From assembly GCA_023411615.1 (NCBI GenBank), contig JAEYOR010000052.1, positions 1-56,033 on the forward strand: DNA of 56,033 nucleotides, in the 5' to 3' direction. The notes beneath the pieces were generated by a model. That model saw only the letters and a list, made by a program, of their open reading frames with translations, searched no databases and was not told where the DNA came from. The DNA is from Actinomycetes bacterium (GTDB taxonomy: Bacteria; Actinomycetota; Actinomycetes; Actinomycetales; Demequinaceae). The position numbers were made by a program, and so were the translations under genes. Below are positions 8,715 to 17,178 of the stretch, piece by piece (the first letter of the stretch is position 1; the number at the start of each line of letters is the position of its first letter).

Positions 8715-9107
8715 ATGGCTAAGAAGAAGAATTCGCGCAAGGCCCTGGCTGTCGCGCTCGGCATCATGGGCGTCGCCGGGCTCTCAGTGGCCTCTGCATC
8801 GCAGCTGACCATCAACACCAACGACGACAACGTCGCCGTGGGCAGCGTCAACATCGCTGCGGCGTGTGACGACGAGGTGACGGTTGATTTCAACTTTGAC
8901 CTCGCGACCGGTCAGTACACGACCGTCAGCATCACCGATATCGCGACCGGTTGCGCGGGCAAGTCGCTGACCTGGACGCTCAACACGTCCGCGGCAAGCG
9001 ACCCCACCGGCACGGTTGCTTCGCTCGCGGGAACCTCGGTGACGGGCAACATCGCAGCTGTCCCGCTGACGGCTGACCTCAACTCGATCGACATCGCGAT
9101 CTACTAA
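8715..9107 (+). CDS. Small exported protein with SipW-type signal peptide
   Basis: A 130-residue protein. The N-terminus MAKKKNSRKALAVALGIMG, then VAGLSVASASQLTI, is a SipW-type signal peptide: KKK, a hydrophobic core, then ASAS just before the mature beta-rich domain. The mature part is about 100 residues, rich in Thr/Ser/Asp, with one Cys pair (AACDD and TGCAG). Camelysin/TasA-like proteins of this class form surface fibres or matrix, but the sequence alone does not show that here. The dedicated peptidase is encoded 37 bases downstream, which supports the substrate assignment. An AAAGGGAAG sequence upstream is the likely ribosome-binding site. Confidence 0.7.
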   Translation: MAKKKNSRKALAVALGIMGVAGLSVASASQLTINTNDDNVAVGSVNIAAACDDEVTVDFNFDLATGQYTTVSITDIATGCAGKSLTWTLNTSAASDPTGTVASLAGTSVTGNIAAVPLTADLNSIDIAIY

Positions 9108-9144
9108 GCAACCGGGGCATGCCCCACACCGCTGATCGGATGCC

Positions 9145-10617
9145 GTGAAGCTAAGACAACTGATGGATACCGGCGAGTGGAACACTCGCCGGTATCTGTC
9201 GTTGCTTGGCACGGTGCTCATCTGGATCGTCGTCGCCATCGATGCCTGGTACCTGTGGCCCTCCCAACTGGGCGGGCACACCTCGATGGTCATCGTCTCC
9301 GGTGAGTCGATGGAACCGACGTATTTTGACGGCGACTTGGTGATCGCCCGCAAGATGGAGCCGAGCATCGGCGACGTCATCATCTACGCGCCCGAAGGCC
9401 TGGGCGGTTCGCAGATTGTCCACCGCATCATCGGCGGAAATGCCGAGGATGGCTGGCAGCTTCAAGGCGACAACAATGACTTCGTTGACCCGTTTGAACC
9501 CAAGGGCGACGAGGTCAAGGGCGTGGTGCTCGTCCACTACTCGAACTTTGGGCGCGTCACCGTGCTCTTGCTCAACCCAATGGTGTGGGCATTTGTCCTT
9601 CTCGCTGCCATCGTCCTCTTGCTGTGGTGGTCGGATGACTGCGACGACGACGACGATGACGATGACGAGTCTCGCGTCGATCAAGAAGATTCCGACGACG
9701 GACATGGTGCCGCCGTTCTCGATCCCGGCATGGCGTCGGATGCCGAATCCGAACCTGACCCTAGCGACGCAAAGCCCGCGCCCGTCGCGACCATGACGCT
9801 GTGGAAGAGGTCGACGCGCCGCGCCTCTGCCGTACTCGTCGCCGCACTCGTCGCCGCCGGCGTCATGGCCGGTCCGGCGTCGGCCTCTCACCTCGCCATC
9901 TCTGCTCCCTCTGCACCTTTCGCTACCTCTCCAGCAAAATGCGGAAACCTCAGCCTCGCCGCCACCGCCTCAGGAACAGCATCAGGCGGCAACTACACCC
10001 AAGTGAACATCACTGGTTTCACGTCGGGATGCCTTGGCAAACCTGCGACAGTGAGGCTTTACAACGCATCCGGAGCTCTTCTCGCCAGTGGATCGGTGAC
10101 GTCAACCACGGGCAATACCACGTTCACCACGTCGAGTTATTCAGGTGTGGGCGTGTCAAAGGTGGTCGTGAAGATCAACGGCTGGGTGTTCCTGCCCTCA
10201 TGGACCCCGCCCGCGACCGGGCCCTACACCTGCATCGAACTCACCGCATGGCCGGGCAACGCATGGGAAGCTCCGGAAACCTACGGTGTGCCAACAGGCA
10301 ACACGTGCACCATTACGTACACGTACTTTGATGCATGGGGCGGGACGCCTCCGAAGCACTTCAACCTCTACTTCACGGTGAGCGGCGTCTCCACGGGCAA
10401 CTGGCGGGTCAGCATCAACTTTGCCGACCCATACTTCCAGGGGCTGTTGCCGGCCTCGCTTGGAGGCAATGGGAATCCGCTCAAGGCGCCGGGTTATGCC
10501 TGCAGCCAGCTCCCGGTCTTTGTGGGACAAGCGAACCTCAAGTGGGATGCGAACACGCGGATGTCGGGCTACCTGAGGGGAAGTTCGACCGCAAACAACA
10601 GTGGCTTGTGCCCCTAG
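9145..10617 (+). CDS. SipW-type signal peptidase I fused to a second signal peptide and a cargo domain
   Basis: A 490-residue protein. Residues 1-165 are a signal peptidase of the SipW/ER type: a transmembrane segment near 20-38, catalytic Ser55 in VSGESMEPTYFDGD, His93 (in place of Lys) in IVHRIIG, the GDNND box near 108-112, and a second transmembrane segment at 145-162. A poly-Asp run and an acidic linker follow (163-215). At 217-248 lies a complete second signal peptide (basic KRSTRR, hydrophobic VLVAALVAAGVMAG, then PASAS). The remaining 240 residues form a beta-rich, Thr/Ser/Gly-rich domain with several Cys pairs. The frame is continuous. An internal ATG at 9793 stands exactly at the second signal peptide but has no visible ribosome-binding site. 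The gene could be a true fusion or an artefact of a lost stop. Confidence 0.8.
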   Translation: MKLRQLMDTGEWNTRRYLSLLGTVLIWIVVAIDAWYLWPSQLGGHTSMVIVSGESMEPTYFDGDLVIARKMEPSIGDVIIYAPEGLGGSQIVHRIIGGNAEDGWQLQGDNNDFVDPFEPKGDEVKGVVLVHYSNFGRVTVLLLNPMVWAFVLLAAIVLLLWWSDDCDDDDDDDDESRVDQEDSDDGHGAAVLDPGMASDAESEPDPSDAKPAPVATMTLWKRSTRRASAVLVAALVAAGVMAGPASASHLAISAPSAPFATSPAKCGNLSLAATASGTASGGNYTQVNITGFTSGCLGKPATVRLYNASGALLASGSVTSTTGNTTFTTSSYSGVGVSKVVVKINGWVFLPSWTPPATGPYTCIELTAWPGNAWEAPETYGVPTGNTCTITYTYFDAWGGTPPKHFNLYFTVSGVSTGNWRVSINFADPYFQGLLPASLGGNGNPLKAPGYACSQLPVFVGQANLKWDANTRMSGYLRGSSTANNSGLCP

Positions 10618-11282
10618 GACGTGGCCCACGTGATCGGTGCCGCCCCTTGCTCGACGAGAGACTCGTTAGCGCGCGAGAACGGCCGCGATCCGAAGAATCC
10701 ACGTGAGGCGCTCAAGGGACTTGGATGGGGCGACGCGATCTGAGGGATGTCTCCCAGCAGCGGCGAGAGATTCTGTGCGTCCCGGCCCCACAGGACTGCG
10801 ACAAGCGGCCCACCTCGACCAGCCAGGCAGCGGATCGCGTGCTCGGTGAATGCTTCCCATCCTTTGCCGCGATGAGATCCGGCAGCGCCCGGAGCCACCG
10901 TGAGGCACCTGTTGAGGAGCATGACGCCTTGATCTGCCCATGCACTGAGGTCCCCTGTCACCATCCGTTCACCCGTGTCAGCTGCTAGTTCGCGTGCGAT
11001 ATTCGCGAGTGATCGCGGCATCGGCCGCCCCCGCTGCACAGAGAACGCGAGGCCCATCGCATCGCCGGGAGTGGGGTAGGGATCCTGGCCCACGATGAGG
11101 ACGCGTACATGAGCGAGCGGGCGTGTGAACGCGTTGAGGATCGCGTTGGCCTTCGGGAGGTAGGTGCGCCCTGCCGCGATCTCCTCTCGCAGAAAACTGC
11201 CGACGCTGGCAAGAATCGGTGCGACAGGCTCCAGAGCGTCGGCCCAATCAGGAGCGATCTCCTTGCGCCACCTGTCACTCAT
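10614..11282 (-). CDS. ung: Uracil-DNA glycosylase, family 1
   Basis: A 222-residue DNA-repair enzyme that removes uracil from DNA. It has the water-activating motif GQDPYPTPGDAMGLAFSV near residues 66-83 and the minor-groove loop HPSPLSASRGFFG near 190. Both are diagnostic of family 1. The start at 11282 (MSDRWRKEIAPDW) was chosen because the family begins at this point and the 16 codons upstream look non-coding. The last 4 bases overlap the convergent signal-peptidase fusion gene. Confidence 0.93.
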   Translation of the reverse strand: MSDRWRKEIAPDWADALEPVAPILASVGSFLREEIAAGRTYLPKANAILNAFTRPLAHVRVLIVGQDPYPTPGDAMGLAFSVQRGRPMPRSLANIARELAADTGERMVTGDLSAWADQGVMLLNRCLTVAPGAAGSHRGKGWEAFTEHAIRCLAGRGGPLVAVLWGRDAQNLSPLLGDIPQIASPHPSPLSASRGFFGSRPFSRANESLVEQGAAPITWATS

Positions 11283-11350
11283 GGGGCCAGCGTAACGAGG
11301 CTCAAGAGAGGGCGCCCTCGCAAATGACATCCATGTGATTCGCGAGTAAA

Positions 11351-11647
11351 GTGGTCGGCATGTCAGCCGCCGTGCACGCCGCGACCACCACGGGCGCCGT
11401 TCTCGCCGAACGTGATGCCCGGATCCTTGCGTTCGAACGCCAATGGTGGCGCTTTGCCGGCTCCAAGGAGGACGCGATCCGTGCCGAGTTCGCGATGTCG
11501 GCGACGGAGTACTACCAAGTCCTCAACGCCCTCATCGACACGGAAGCCGCGCTCGCGCATGACGCGATGCTCGTCAAGCGGCTGCGCCGTATGCGCACGT
11601 CTCGTCAGCGCGGGCGTGCGAGCCGCGCGCTTGACAGCCTCCGTTAG
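11351..11647 (+). CDS. DUF3263 domain-containing protein
   Basis: A 98-residue protein. The core ILAFERQWWRFAGSKEDAI followed by RAEFAMSATEYYQVLNALID is the DUF3263 signature seen in small actinobacterial proteins. The predicted fold is helical with a basic C-terminus (KRLRRMRTSRQRGR) that could bind nucleic acid, but the function is not known. GTG 11351 or ATG 11360 can serve as start. It is followed 15 bases later by the LytR_C protein, the usual neighbour. Confidence 0.8.
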   Translation: MVGMSAAVHAATTTGAVLAERDARILAFERQWWRFAGSKEDAIRAEFAMSATEYYQVLNALIDTEAALAHDAMLVKRLRRMRTSRQRGRASRALDSLR

Positions 11648-11662
11648 GGGTACCGTTTCCAC

Positions 11663-12259
11663 GTGTCACAGTTCGAACGCGACGAATTCGATGAGATCGC
11701 TGCCCAGCGCGGCCCTATCGGGGTGCACCGCAAAAAGAGTTCGCCGTGGACCACGGTCATCGCCGGCGTCTTGGTGCTCATTCTCGCGGGGGGCCTCGCT
11801 TACGGCTGGGTGGTTTACCTGTGGCGCGCCGATGGCAACGAGGGTTTGCCTCCGATGGGCGACATCGCCGCTCCCACGATCACGCAGACGCAGGTGACGG
11901 AGCCAACAGAGGCCCCGAGCACCGTGGAACCGACCCCATCGGAGACGCCGGAACCAACCCCCACTGCCACCGTCGAGCCCATCCGCTACGACACCGCGAT
12001 TTCCGTTCTCAACGGCGCAGGCGTGTCGGGCCTCGCTGGACAGAATGCGGAAACTCTCGAAGGTGCCGGATACACCGCGGTGAGCGCGGGCAACCTCACG
12101 GCGAACAAGCCCGCTTCGAACGTCGTCCGTTACGCCGATCCGATCTACGAGCAGACGGCGATCGATGTGGCGGCAAAACTCGGCATCTCGACGGTGGAAC
12201 GCGGAGTGACCCCAGAGGGCTCGATCACCGTTCTTCTCGTCACCAAGAACCTCGGCTAG
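11663..12259 (+). CDS. LytR C-terminal domain membrane protein
   Basis: A 198-residue protein with a short cytoplasmic N-terminus, one transmembrane segment near residues 30-50 (VIAGVLVLILAGGLAYGW), and a Pro/Thr/Glu-rich linker (about 70-110). It ends in a LytR_C domain (AISVLNGAGVSGLAGQNAE onward, ending ITVLLVTKNLG). LytR_C domains accompany LCP cell-wall glycopolymer ligases, but the catalytic LCP domain is absent here, so this is likely an accessory cell-envelope protein. GTG start at 11663. Confidence 0.8.
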   Translation: MSQFERDEFDEIAAQRGPIGVHRKKSSPWTTVIAGVLVLILAGGLAYGWVVYLWRADGNEGLPPMGDIAAPTITQTQVTEPTEAPSTVEPTPSETPEPTPTATVEPIRYDTAISVLNGAGVSGLAGQNAETLEGAGYTAVSAGNLTANKPASNVVRYADPIYEQTAIDVAAKLGISTVERGVTPEGSITVLLVTKNLG

Positions 12260-12329
12260 ACCCCGCACCGCACGCACCGAGCGTCATGCGGCGGTGCCTT
12301 TTGCCGCTCGCGAAATGTCGCCTCGGCCA

Positions 12330-12356
12330 TTTGCACTCTCTGGGGGAGAGTGCCAG
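12330..12356. promoter_or_regulatory. Degenerate CIRCE operator (HrcA site), distal
   Basis: TTTGCACTC-N9-GAGTGCCAG matches the CIRCE consensus TTAGCACTC-N9-GAGTGCTAA at 14 of 18 arm positions with exact 9-bp spacing. It lies 7 bp upstream of the perfect copy. Confidence 0.8.
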
Positions 12357-12363
12357 AATCGCA

Positions 12364-12390
12364 TTAGCACTCGACCCACTTGAGTGCTAA
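12364..12390. promoter_or_regulatory. Perfect CIRCE operator (HrcA site) of groEL
   Basis: TTAGCACTC (12364-12372), nine bases, then GAGTGCTAA (12382-12390). This is the exact CIRCE inverted repeat bound by the heat-shock repressor HrcA. It lies 115 bp before the groEL start, so groEL is heat-inducible by derepression. Confidence 0.97.
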
Positions 12391-12505
12391 GACTTCGGCG
12401 CTGACGATGAGGCGCATGACCGGCGTGACGTGAACGCCCGGGAGTGCGTCGTCCGTCGCGGGCATCGGCTGCGCCACCAACCCATCGAAAGAGGAACACA
12501 CACCC

Positions 12506-14131
12506 ATGGCAAAGATCATTGCCTTCGATGAGGAGGCCCGCCGCGGTATGGAGCGGGGCATGAATGCCCTCGCCGACGCGGTCAAGGTCACCCTCGGCCC
12601 TAAAGGCCGCAACGTGGTACTCGAGAAGAAGTGGGGCGCTCCCACCATCACCAATGATGGCGTGTCCATCGCCAAGGAGATTGAGCTCGACGAGCCTTTC
12701 GAAAAGATCGGTGCAGAGCTCGTCAAGGAAGTAGCAAAGAAGACCGACGACGTCGCAGGTGACGGCACCACCACCGCCACGGTGTTGGCTCAGGCGCTCG
12801 TGACCCAGGGTCTCAAGAACGTCGCCGCCGGCGCCAACCCGATTGCTTTGAAGAAGGGCATCGAGAAGGCCGTTGAGGCTGTCACGGCGGAGCTGCTGAA
12901 GGCGGCCAAGGAAGTGGAGACCAAGGAGCAGATCGCTGCGACCGCTGGTATCTCCGCAGGCGACTCGACCATCGGTGAGCTCATTGCTGAGGCCATGGAC
13001 AAGGTGGGCAAGGAAGGCGTCATCACGGTCGAGGAGTCCTCGGCCCTGGGCCTTGAGCTTGAACTCACCGAGGGCATGCGCTTCGACAAGGGCTTCCTCT
13101 CGGCCTACTTCGTCACCGACGCTGAGCGTCAGGAGGCCGTGCTCGAGGACCCGTACGTCCTGCTCGTCGAGTCCAAGATCTCGAATGTCAAGGACCTCGT
13201 GCCGGTGCTTGAGAAGGTCATGCAGTCCGGCAAGCCGCTGCTCATCATCGCCGAGGACGTCGAGTCCGAGGCTCTCGCCACGCTCGTGGTCAACAAGATC
13301 CGCGGCACCTTCAAGGCTGTCGCTGTTAAGGCTCCCGGCTTTGGCGACCGCCGCAAGGCGATGCTGCAGGACATGGCCATCCTGACCGGTGCCACCGTCA
13401 TTTCGGAGTCCGTTGGCCTCTCCCTTGAGAACACCACGCTCGACCTGCTCGGCCAGGCGCGGAAGGTGGTTGTCACCAAGGACGAGACCACGATCGTCGA
13501 GGGTGCTGGTTCGCCCGAGCAGATCGAGGGCCGCGTCAAGCAGATCCGCACCGAGATCGACAACTCGGACTCCGACTACGACCGCGAGAAGCTTCAGGAG
13601 CGTCTTGCCAAGCTCGCTGGTGGTGTGGCCGTCATCAAGGCCGGCGCCGCGACTGAGGTGGAGCTCAAGGAGCGCAAGCACCGCATCGAGGACGCCGTCC
13701 GCAACGCCAAGGCCGCTGTGGAAGAGGGCATCGTCGCCGGTGGTGGCGTCGCGCTGATCCAGGCTGGCAAGGCCGCTTTCGCCAACCTCGAGCTCGAGGG
13801 CGACGAGGCAACCGGTGCGTCGATCGTCCAGGTGGCGATCAACGCCCCGCTGCGCCAGATCGCCATCAACGCCGGCCTTGAGGGCGGCGTTGTGGTGGAG
13901 AAGGTGAAGGACCTCCCGCTCGGCCACGGCCTCAACGCCGCAACCGGTGTCTACGAGGACCTGCTTGCCGCTGGCGTCAACGACCCGGTGAAGGTGACCC
14001 GCTCCGCGCTGCAGAACGCAGCATCGATCGCGGGCCTCTTCCTCACCACCGAGGCAGTTGTCGCCGACAAGCCCGAGCCCGAGCCGGCAATGCCTGCCGG
14101 TGGTGGCGACATGGGTGGCATGGGCTTCTAA
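12506..14131 (+). CDS. groEL: 60-kDa chaperonin GroEL
   Basis: A 541-residue cytosolic ATP-dependent folding chamber subunit. Landmarks are VTLGPKGRNVVLEKKWGAP, VAGDGTTTATVLAQAL (ATP-site Asp), EEGIVAGGGVALIQA, and the GGM tail ending GDMGGMGF. Its length equals the family norm. No groES is adjacent, so this is the stand-alone GroEL (GroEL2-type) found in many actinobacteria, with groES presumably elsewhere beside another copy. It is controlled by two CIRCE sites and followed by a large terminator hairpin. ATG 12506 follows GAAAGAGGAAC. Confidence 0.98.
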   Translation: MAKIIAFDEEARRGMERGMNALADAVKVTLGPKGRNVVLEKKWGAPTITNDGVSIAKEIELDEPFEKIGAELVKEVAKKTDDVAGDGTTTATVLAQALVTQGLKNVAAGANPIALKKGIEKAVEAVTAELLKAAKEVETKEQIAATAGISAGDSTIGELIAEAMDKVGKEGVITVEESSALGLELELTEGMRFDKGFLSAYFVTDAERQEAVLEDPYVLLVESKISNVKDLVPVLEKVMQSGKPLLIIAEDVESEALATLVVNKIRGTFKAVAVKAPGFGDRRKAMLQDMAILTGATVISESVGLSLENTTLDLLGQARKVVVTKDETTIVEGAGSPEQIEGRVKQIRTEIDNSDSDYDREKLQERLAKLAGGVAVIKAGAATEVELKERKHRIEDAVRNAKAAVEEGIVAGGGVALIQAGKAAFANLELEGDEATGASIVQVAINAPLRQIAINAGLEGGVVVEKVKDLPLGHGLNAATGVYEDLLAAGVNDPVKVTRSALQNAASIAGLFLTTEAVVADKPEPEPAMPAGGGDMGGMGF

Positions 14132-14147
14132 GGAATCCCCGGTCTAC

Positions 14148-14219
14148 GGCCGTCGCGGCCGTGTCCCCTCTCGGGGCGGTCAGGCTTGATCCCCTCGAGA
14201 CGACACGGCCGCGACGGCC
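14148..14219 (+). terminator. Large terminator hairpin after groEL
   Basis: GGCCGTCGCGGCCGTGTC (14148-14165) and GACACGGCCGCGACGGCC (14202-14219) are a perfect 18-bp inverted repeat. The right arm is followed by TTTCCCG. The loop of 36 bases can itself fold partly through CCCCTCTCGGGG. It ends groEL transcription and, read in reverse, may serve DUF4031. The right arm occurs a second time at 14263-14280. Confidence 0.85.
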
Positions 14220-14306
14220 TTTCCCGTACCTTAGGCGCGGGCTGGGTTGATCCCCTCGAGACGACACGGCCGCGACGGCCTTTCCCGTACCTTAGGCGCG
14301 GGCTGG
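14186..14306. repeat. 60-61 bp exact tandem duplication
   Basis: Bases 14186-14245 and 14247-14306 are identical, with period 61. The unit holds the right arm of the groEL terminator plus the stop codon and last codons of the convergent DUF4031 gene. Only the second copy is joined to the DUF4031 frame; the first is a free-standing copy of that gene's 3' end. Confidence 0.95.
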
Positions 14307-14579
14307 CGGCTGGGGCTTGCGTTGTGCCGCCGTGACGCGCAGCCCCGAGGCGCGGAGACGGGTGACGAGTGTGCGCGAGTCAACGAGCTGGACGCCGGCG
14401 CGGAGAAGCTCGTCGTAGCGTTCGGCGGGGACGTCGTAATGGTCGCGATCAAATGCGCGCTCGGGGATGCCTACCTCGCGCGCGACCGCGTGAAGCTCGT
14501 CAAGAGAGGCGTCCGAGACCATGTGGCCCCACACGGTCCCGTGGCGTGGCCACAGCGGGGGATCGACAAGCACGGCCAT
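14292..14579 (-). CDS. DUF4031 domain-containing protein
   Basis: A 95-residue small cytoplasmic protein. The N-terminus MAVLVDPPLWPRHGTVWGHM and the middle RAFDRDHYDVPAERYDELL are the DUF4031 signature. The conserved Asp, His and Tyr residues suggest a nucleotide- or metal-binding fold, but no function is established. Its last codons (PARA and stop) lie in the duplicated 61-bp unit, so its 3' end exists twice. It is divergent from the cold-shock gene. Confidence 0.8.
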   Translation of the reverse strand: MAVLVDPPLWPRHGTVWGHMVSDASLDELHAVAREVGIPERAFDRDHYDVPAERYDELLRAGVQLVDSRTLVTRLRASGLRVTAAQRKPQPPARA

Positions 14580-14703
14580 AGGTCAGCAGAGTACGTGGTT
14601 GCGTGCGTGTGCCTGTGCGAAGCCATTCCGCGCATGACCTGGTCAACCGCGCGCAGGTAGACTGTTGTGACCCGCGCGAGCGGACTGAAATGGAGTGAGA
14701 GAC

Positions 14704-15087
14704 GTGCCTACCGGTCGAGTGAAGTTCTATGACGCTGAGAAGGGCTTTGGCTTCATCGCGAGTGACGATGGAGGCGAAGTCTTCCTGCACGCGTCTGCCC
14801 TGCCCGAAGGCGTGACCTCGCTGCGCAACGGCACCAAGGTTGAGTTCTCGATCGTCGATGGCAGGCGCGGTCCGTCCGCGATGGCATTGACCGTCTCGGA
14901 GCCCATCGCCTCAGTGGTCGCCGCGCATCGCAAGTCCACGGATGACATGACGGTCATCGTCGAGGACCTCATCAAGATGCTCGAAAGCGTGTCCTCCTCA
15001 TTGCGTCGGGGCAAGTACCCGGAGCCCGCGCGCGGGTCCAAGGTGGCATCCGTTTTGCGCGCCGTGGCTGAGCAACTGGACGGGTGA
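14704..15087 (+). CDS. Cold-shock domain protein with C-terminal extension
   Basis: A 127-residue protein. Residues 1-66 form a cold-shock OB-fold with RNP1 KGFGFIASDD and RNP2 VFLHASAL, which bind single-stranded RNA or DNA. The C-terminal 60 residues are an actinobacterial extension ending in a basic helix. The GTG at 14704 is preferred over the in-frame GTG at 14695 because GGAG at 14692-14695 then sits 8 bases upstream and the protein starts MPTGRVKFYD like its relatives. It is followed 1 base later by DUF3027. Confidence 0.9.
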   Translation: MPTGRVKFYDAEKGFGFIASDDGGEVFLHASALPEGVTSLRNGTKVEFSIVDGRRGPSAMALTVSEPIASVVAAHRKSTDDMTVIVEDLIKMLESVSSSLRRGKYPEPARGSKVASVLRAVAEQLDG

Positions 15088-15088
15088 G

Positions 15089-15970
15089 ATGGCCACTGCC
15101 ACCGACGTGAACGTCGAGGAGCTTGCGCGCGAGGCGGCCATCGAGACCGCTGACGACGCCACCGCCGTGGGCCGCCTCCTGGGTACGGACACGGCCGACG
15201 CTGGGCTCACCGTTCGCTTTGCGTGTGAATTGCCGGGCTACCGGGGTTGGGTATGGAGCGTCGACCTCACAGTGGTCGACGGTGTCACCACCGTCTCCGA
15301 GTCCGCGCTGTTGCCCGGAGACGAGGCGCTGCTGGCTCCCCAATGGGTGCCGTGGTCCGATCGCATTCGTCCAGGTGACCTTGAGCCCGGCATGGTGCTT
15401 CCCTATATCGCCGATGATCCGCGCGTCGTGCCCGGCTACACCGCCACTGGTGACGTGGACCGGGACGAGATGGCGATCTTTGAATTTGGCCTCGGCCGCG
15501 CCCGCGTCCTTGCCCCAGAAGCTCGCGATGCCGTCGCCGAGCGGTGGTACCGCGGCTCGCATGGCCCCAATGCGGCGTCGGCCGTCGCGTCGTCCGCACC
15601 ATGCTCCACATGCGCTTTCTTTGTTCCGATGACGGGCTCCATGCGCATGCTGTTTGGTGCGTGCACCAACGAGTGGTCGCCGTCCGACGGCCGCGTGGTG
15701 AGTGTTGACCATGGGTGCGGCGCGCACTCGGAAACGGAAGCGGAACGGCGCATGTCCGAGTGGCCGGCGCCTGAGCCACTCGTCGATACCGACGGTGTGA
15801 GTGGCTTTGATTTGAACGAGCCGGACGTGGTGACCGACGCGTCCGACACCGTGATCGCAGAGCCCCAGGCAGTTGAGCCCGAGGTGACGGAGTCTCAGCC
15901 AGCCGAGCCCGAGGCAGTTGAAGCGCAAGCAGACGAGCCGGAGGCAGCTGAGGAGCGCGCGACTGAGTAA
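15089..15970 (+). CDS. DUF3027 domain-containing protein
   Basis: A 293-residue protein. The DUF3027 core spans about residues 20-225, including LPGYRGWVWSVDLTVV and the Cys motif PCSTCAFFVP with later GACTNEWSP and DHGCGAHSE. These four cysteines could bind zinc. The tail from 240 is a low-complexity Glu/Pro/Ala repeat (variants of AEPQAVEPEVTESQ). The function is unknown. The csp - DUF3027 - MFS order is conserved in actinobacteria, which supports the call. ATG start 1 base after the csp stop. Confidence 0.85.
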   Translation: MATATDVNVEELAREAAIETADDATAVGRLLGTDTADAGLTVRFACELPGYRGWVWSVDLTVVDGVTTVSESALLPGDEALLAPQWVPWSDRIRPGDLEPGMVLPYIADDPRVVPGYTATGDVDRDEMAIFEFGLGRARVLAPEARDAVAERWYRGSHGPNAASAVASSAPCSTCAFFVPMTGSMRMLFGACTNEWSPSDGRVVSVDHGCGAHSETEAERRMSEWPAPEPLVDTDGVSGFDLNEPDVVTDASDTVIAEPQAVEPEVTESQPAEPEAVEAQADEPEAAEERATE

Positions 15971-17171
15971 GGCAGCTGCGCCCCGCCGAACCGTGGTGCG
16001 CGATCTCGCTCTCTCGGTCTATTTGCCAACCTTCATTTCGGAGATCGGCATCGGCGCCACCCTGCCATTGTTTGCCCTCTCCGCCCTGTCGATCGGGGAA
16101 CCCGCGACTGTTGCATCGCTCGCTGTGGCGCTGTACTCCGGCGGTCGCATGATTGGCTCGGCGTGGGGTGGCGCACTGGCGAGCAATCGGGGGCCCATCC
16201 CCGCGAGTTTCCTCTCCTATGGCGTGCTCGCCATCGGCGCGATCATGTGCGCGCTTGCGGATACCGTGCTCGTCCTCTCCCTTGGTGTGACGTTGCTCGG
16301 CATCGGCCACGCGGGCGTTCATGTCGCGCGTCAAGCGCATGTCGATACTCTCGCTCCCGCTCATGCTCGGGCCCGCGCACTCACCACGATGGCCGGCGTG
16401 TGGCGCATCGCAAACTTCATTGGACCATTCGCGGGAGCGGGCCTCATCCACCGCTACGGCCTTGAGTCCGGCTATGTGTTCGCGGCAGTGACCGTGGTCA
16501 TCGGCGTCATCGTTCTTGTTGTCACCGCGCCTCGTCACCTTCGTATCGCCAAGGCGGATCGCCAGCGATTCACCATGCGTGCCGTGCTCGCGCCGCAAAT
16601 GAAGGTGCTGTCAACCTTGGGGGTGGGAGTTCTGCTCTTAGGTGCCGTCCGGCAAGCACGCGTGGCGGTGATCCCACTATGGGCAGAAAGCGTGGGCCTC
16701 AGCGACTCAGCAATCTCTGTGGTCTTTGGCATCGCGACGGCCGTTGACATGGCGCTGTTCATTCCGGCGGGATACGTGATGGACAGGTGGGGTCGGGTAT
16801 GGACCGCCGTGCCGTCCGCGCTGTTTCTTGGGGCGGGCGCCGCTGCCCTGCCATTCACGCACGGGTTCTTGCAGGTGGCGGCCGCCTCGTTCCTCGTCGG
16901 CTTTGGCAACGGCTGGGGCTCAGGGGTGGTGATGACCCTTGGCGCCGACGCCGCGCCTGAGCAGGGCCGTGCGGTGTTCCTTGGTGCATGGTCGATCTTG
17001 CAGGACGTGGGGGGTGCCTTGGGTCCGGCCGTCCTTGCTGCGGGGGCAGCGATCGCTTTGCCCGTGGGCTTCTTTGCGGTGGGTGGCGTGGGCGCTGCCG
17101 CAGCAGGCACTCTGTACCGCTTTGTGCCGCGCAGTCACGGACGCGCCGAGCCGGCATTGCCCGCGTCGTAA
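15918..17171 (+). CDS. MFS transporter
   Basis: Up to 417 residues with about 12 transmembrane segments. An MFS motif-A-like loop is at GGRMIGSAWGGALASNRGP and a second-half equivalent at AGYVMDRWGRV. It is a proton-coupled efflux or uptake carrier, substrate unknown. The frame opens at TTG 15918 inside the end of DUF3027. A GAGGAG site at 15950-15955 sits 7 bases before an in-frame CTG (15963), and GTG codons occur at 15993 and 15996 just before the first membrane helix, so the true start is probably later than 15918. It is translationally coupled to DUF3027. Confidence 0.85.
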   Translation: MKRKQTSRRQLRSARLSKAAAPRRTVVRDLALSVYLPTFISEIGIGATLPLFALSALSIGEPATVASLAVALYSGGRMIGSAWGGALASNRGPIPASFLSYGVLAIGAIMCALADTVLVLSLGVTLLGIGHAGVHVARQAHVDTLAPAHARARALTTMAGVWRIANFIGPFAGAGLIHRYGLESGYVFAAVTVVIGVIVLVVTAPRHLRIAKADRQRFTMRAVLAPQMKVLSTLGVGVLLLGAVRQARVAVIPLWAESVGLSDSAISVVFGIATAVDMALFIPAGYVMDRWGRVWTAVPSALFLGAGAAALPFTHGFLQVAAASFLVGFGNGWGSGVVMTLGADAAPEQGRAVFLGAWSILQDVGGALGPAVLAAGAAIALPVGFFAVGGVGAAAAGTLYRFVPRSHGRAEPALPAS

Positions 17172-17178
17172 CCGATTG

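Noticed and set aside
12284..13927. Long 547-codon minus-strand frame antisense to groEL
   Set aside because: A high-GC shadow of groEL with no domain, and it would cross the CIRCE operators.
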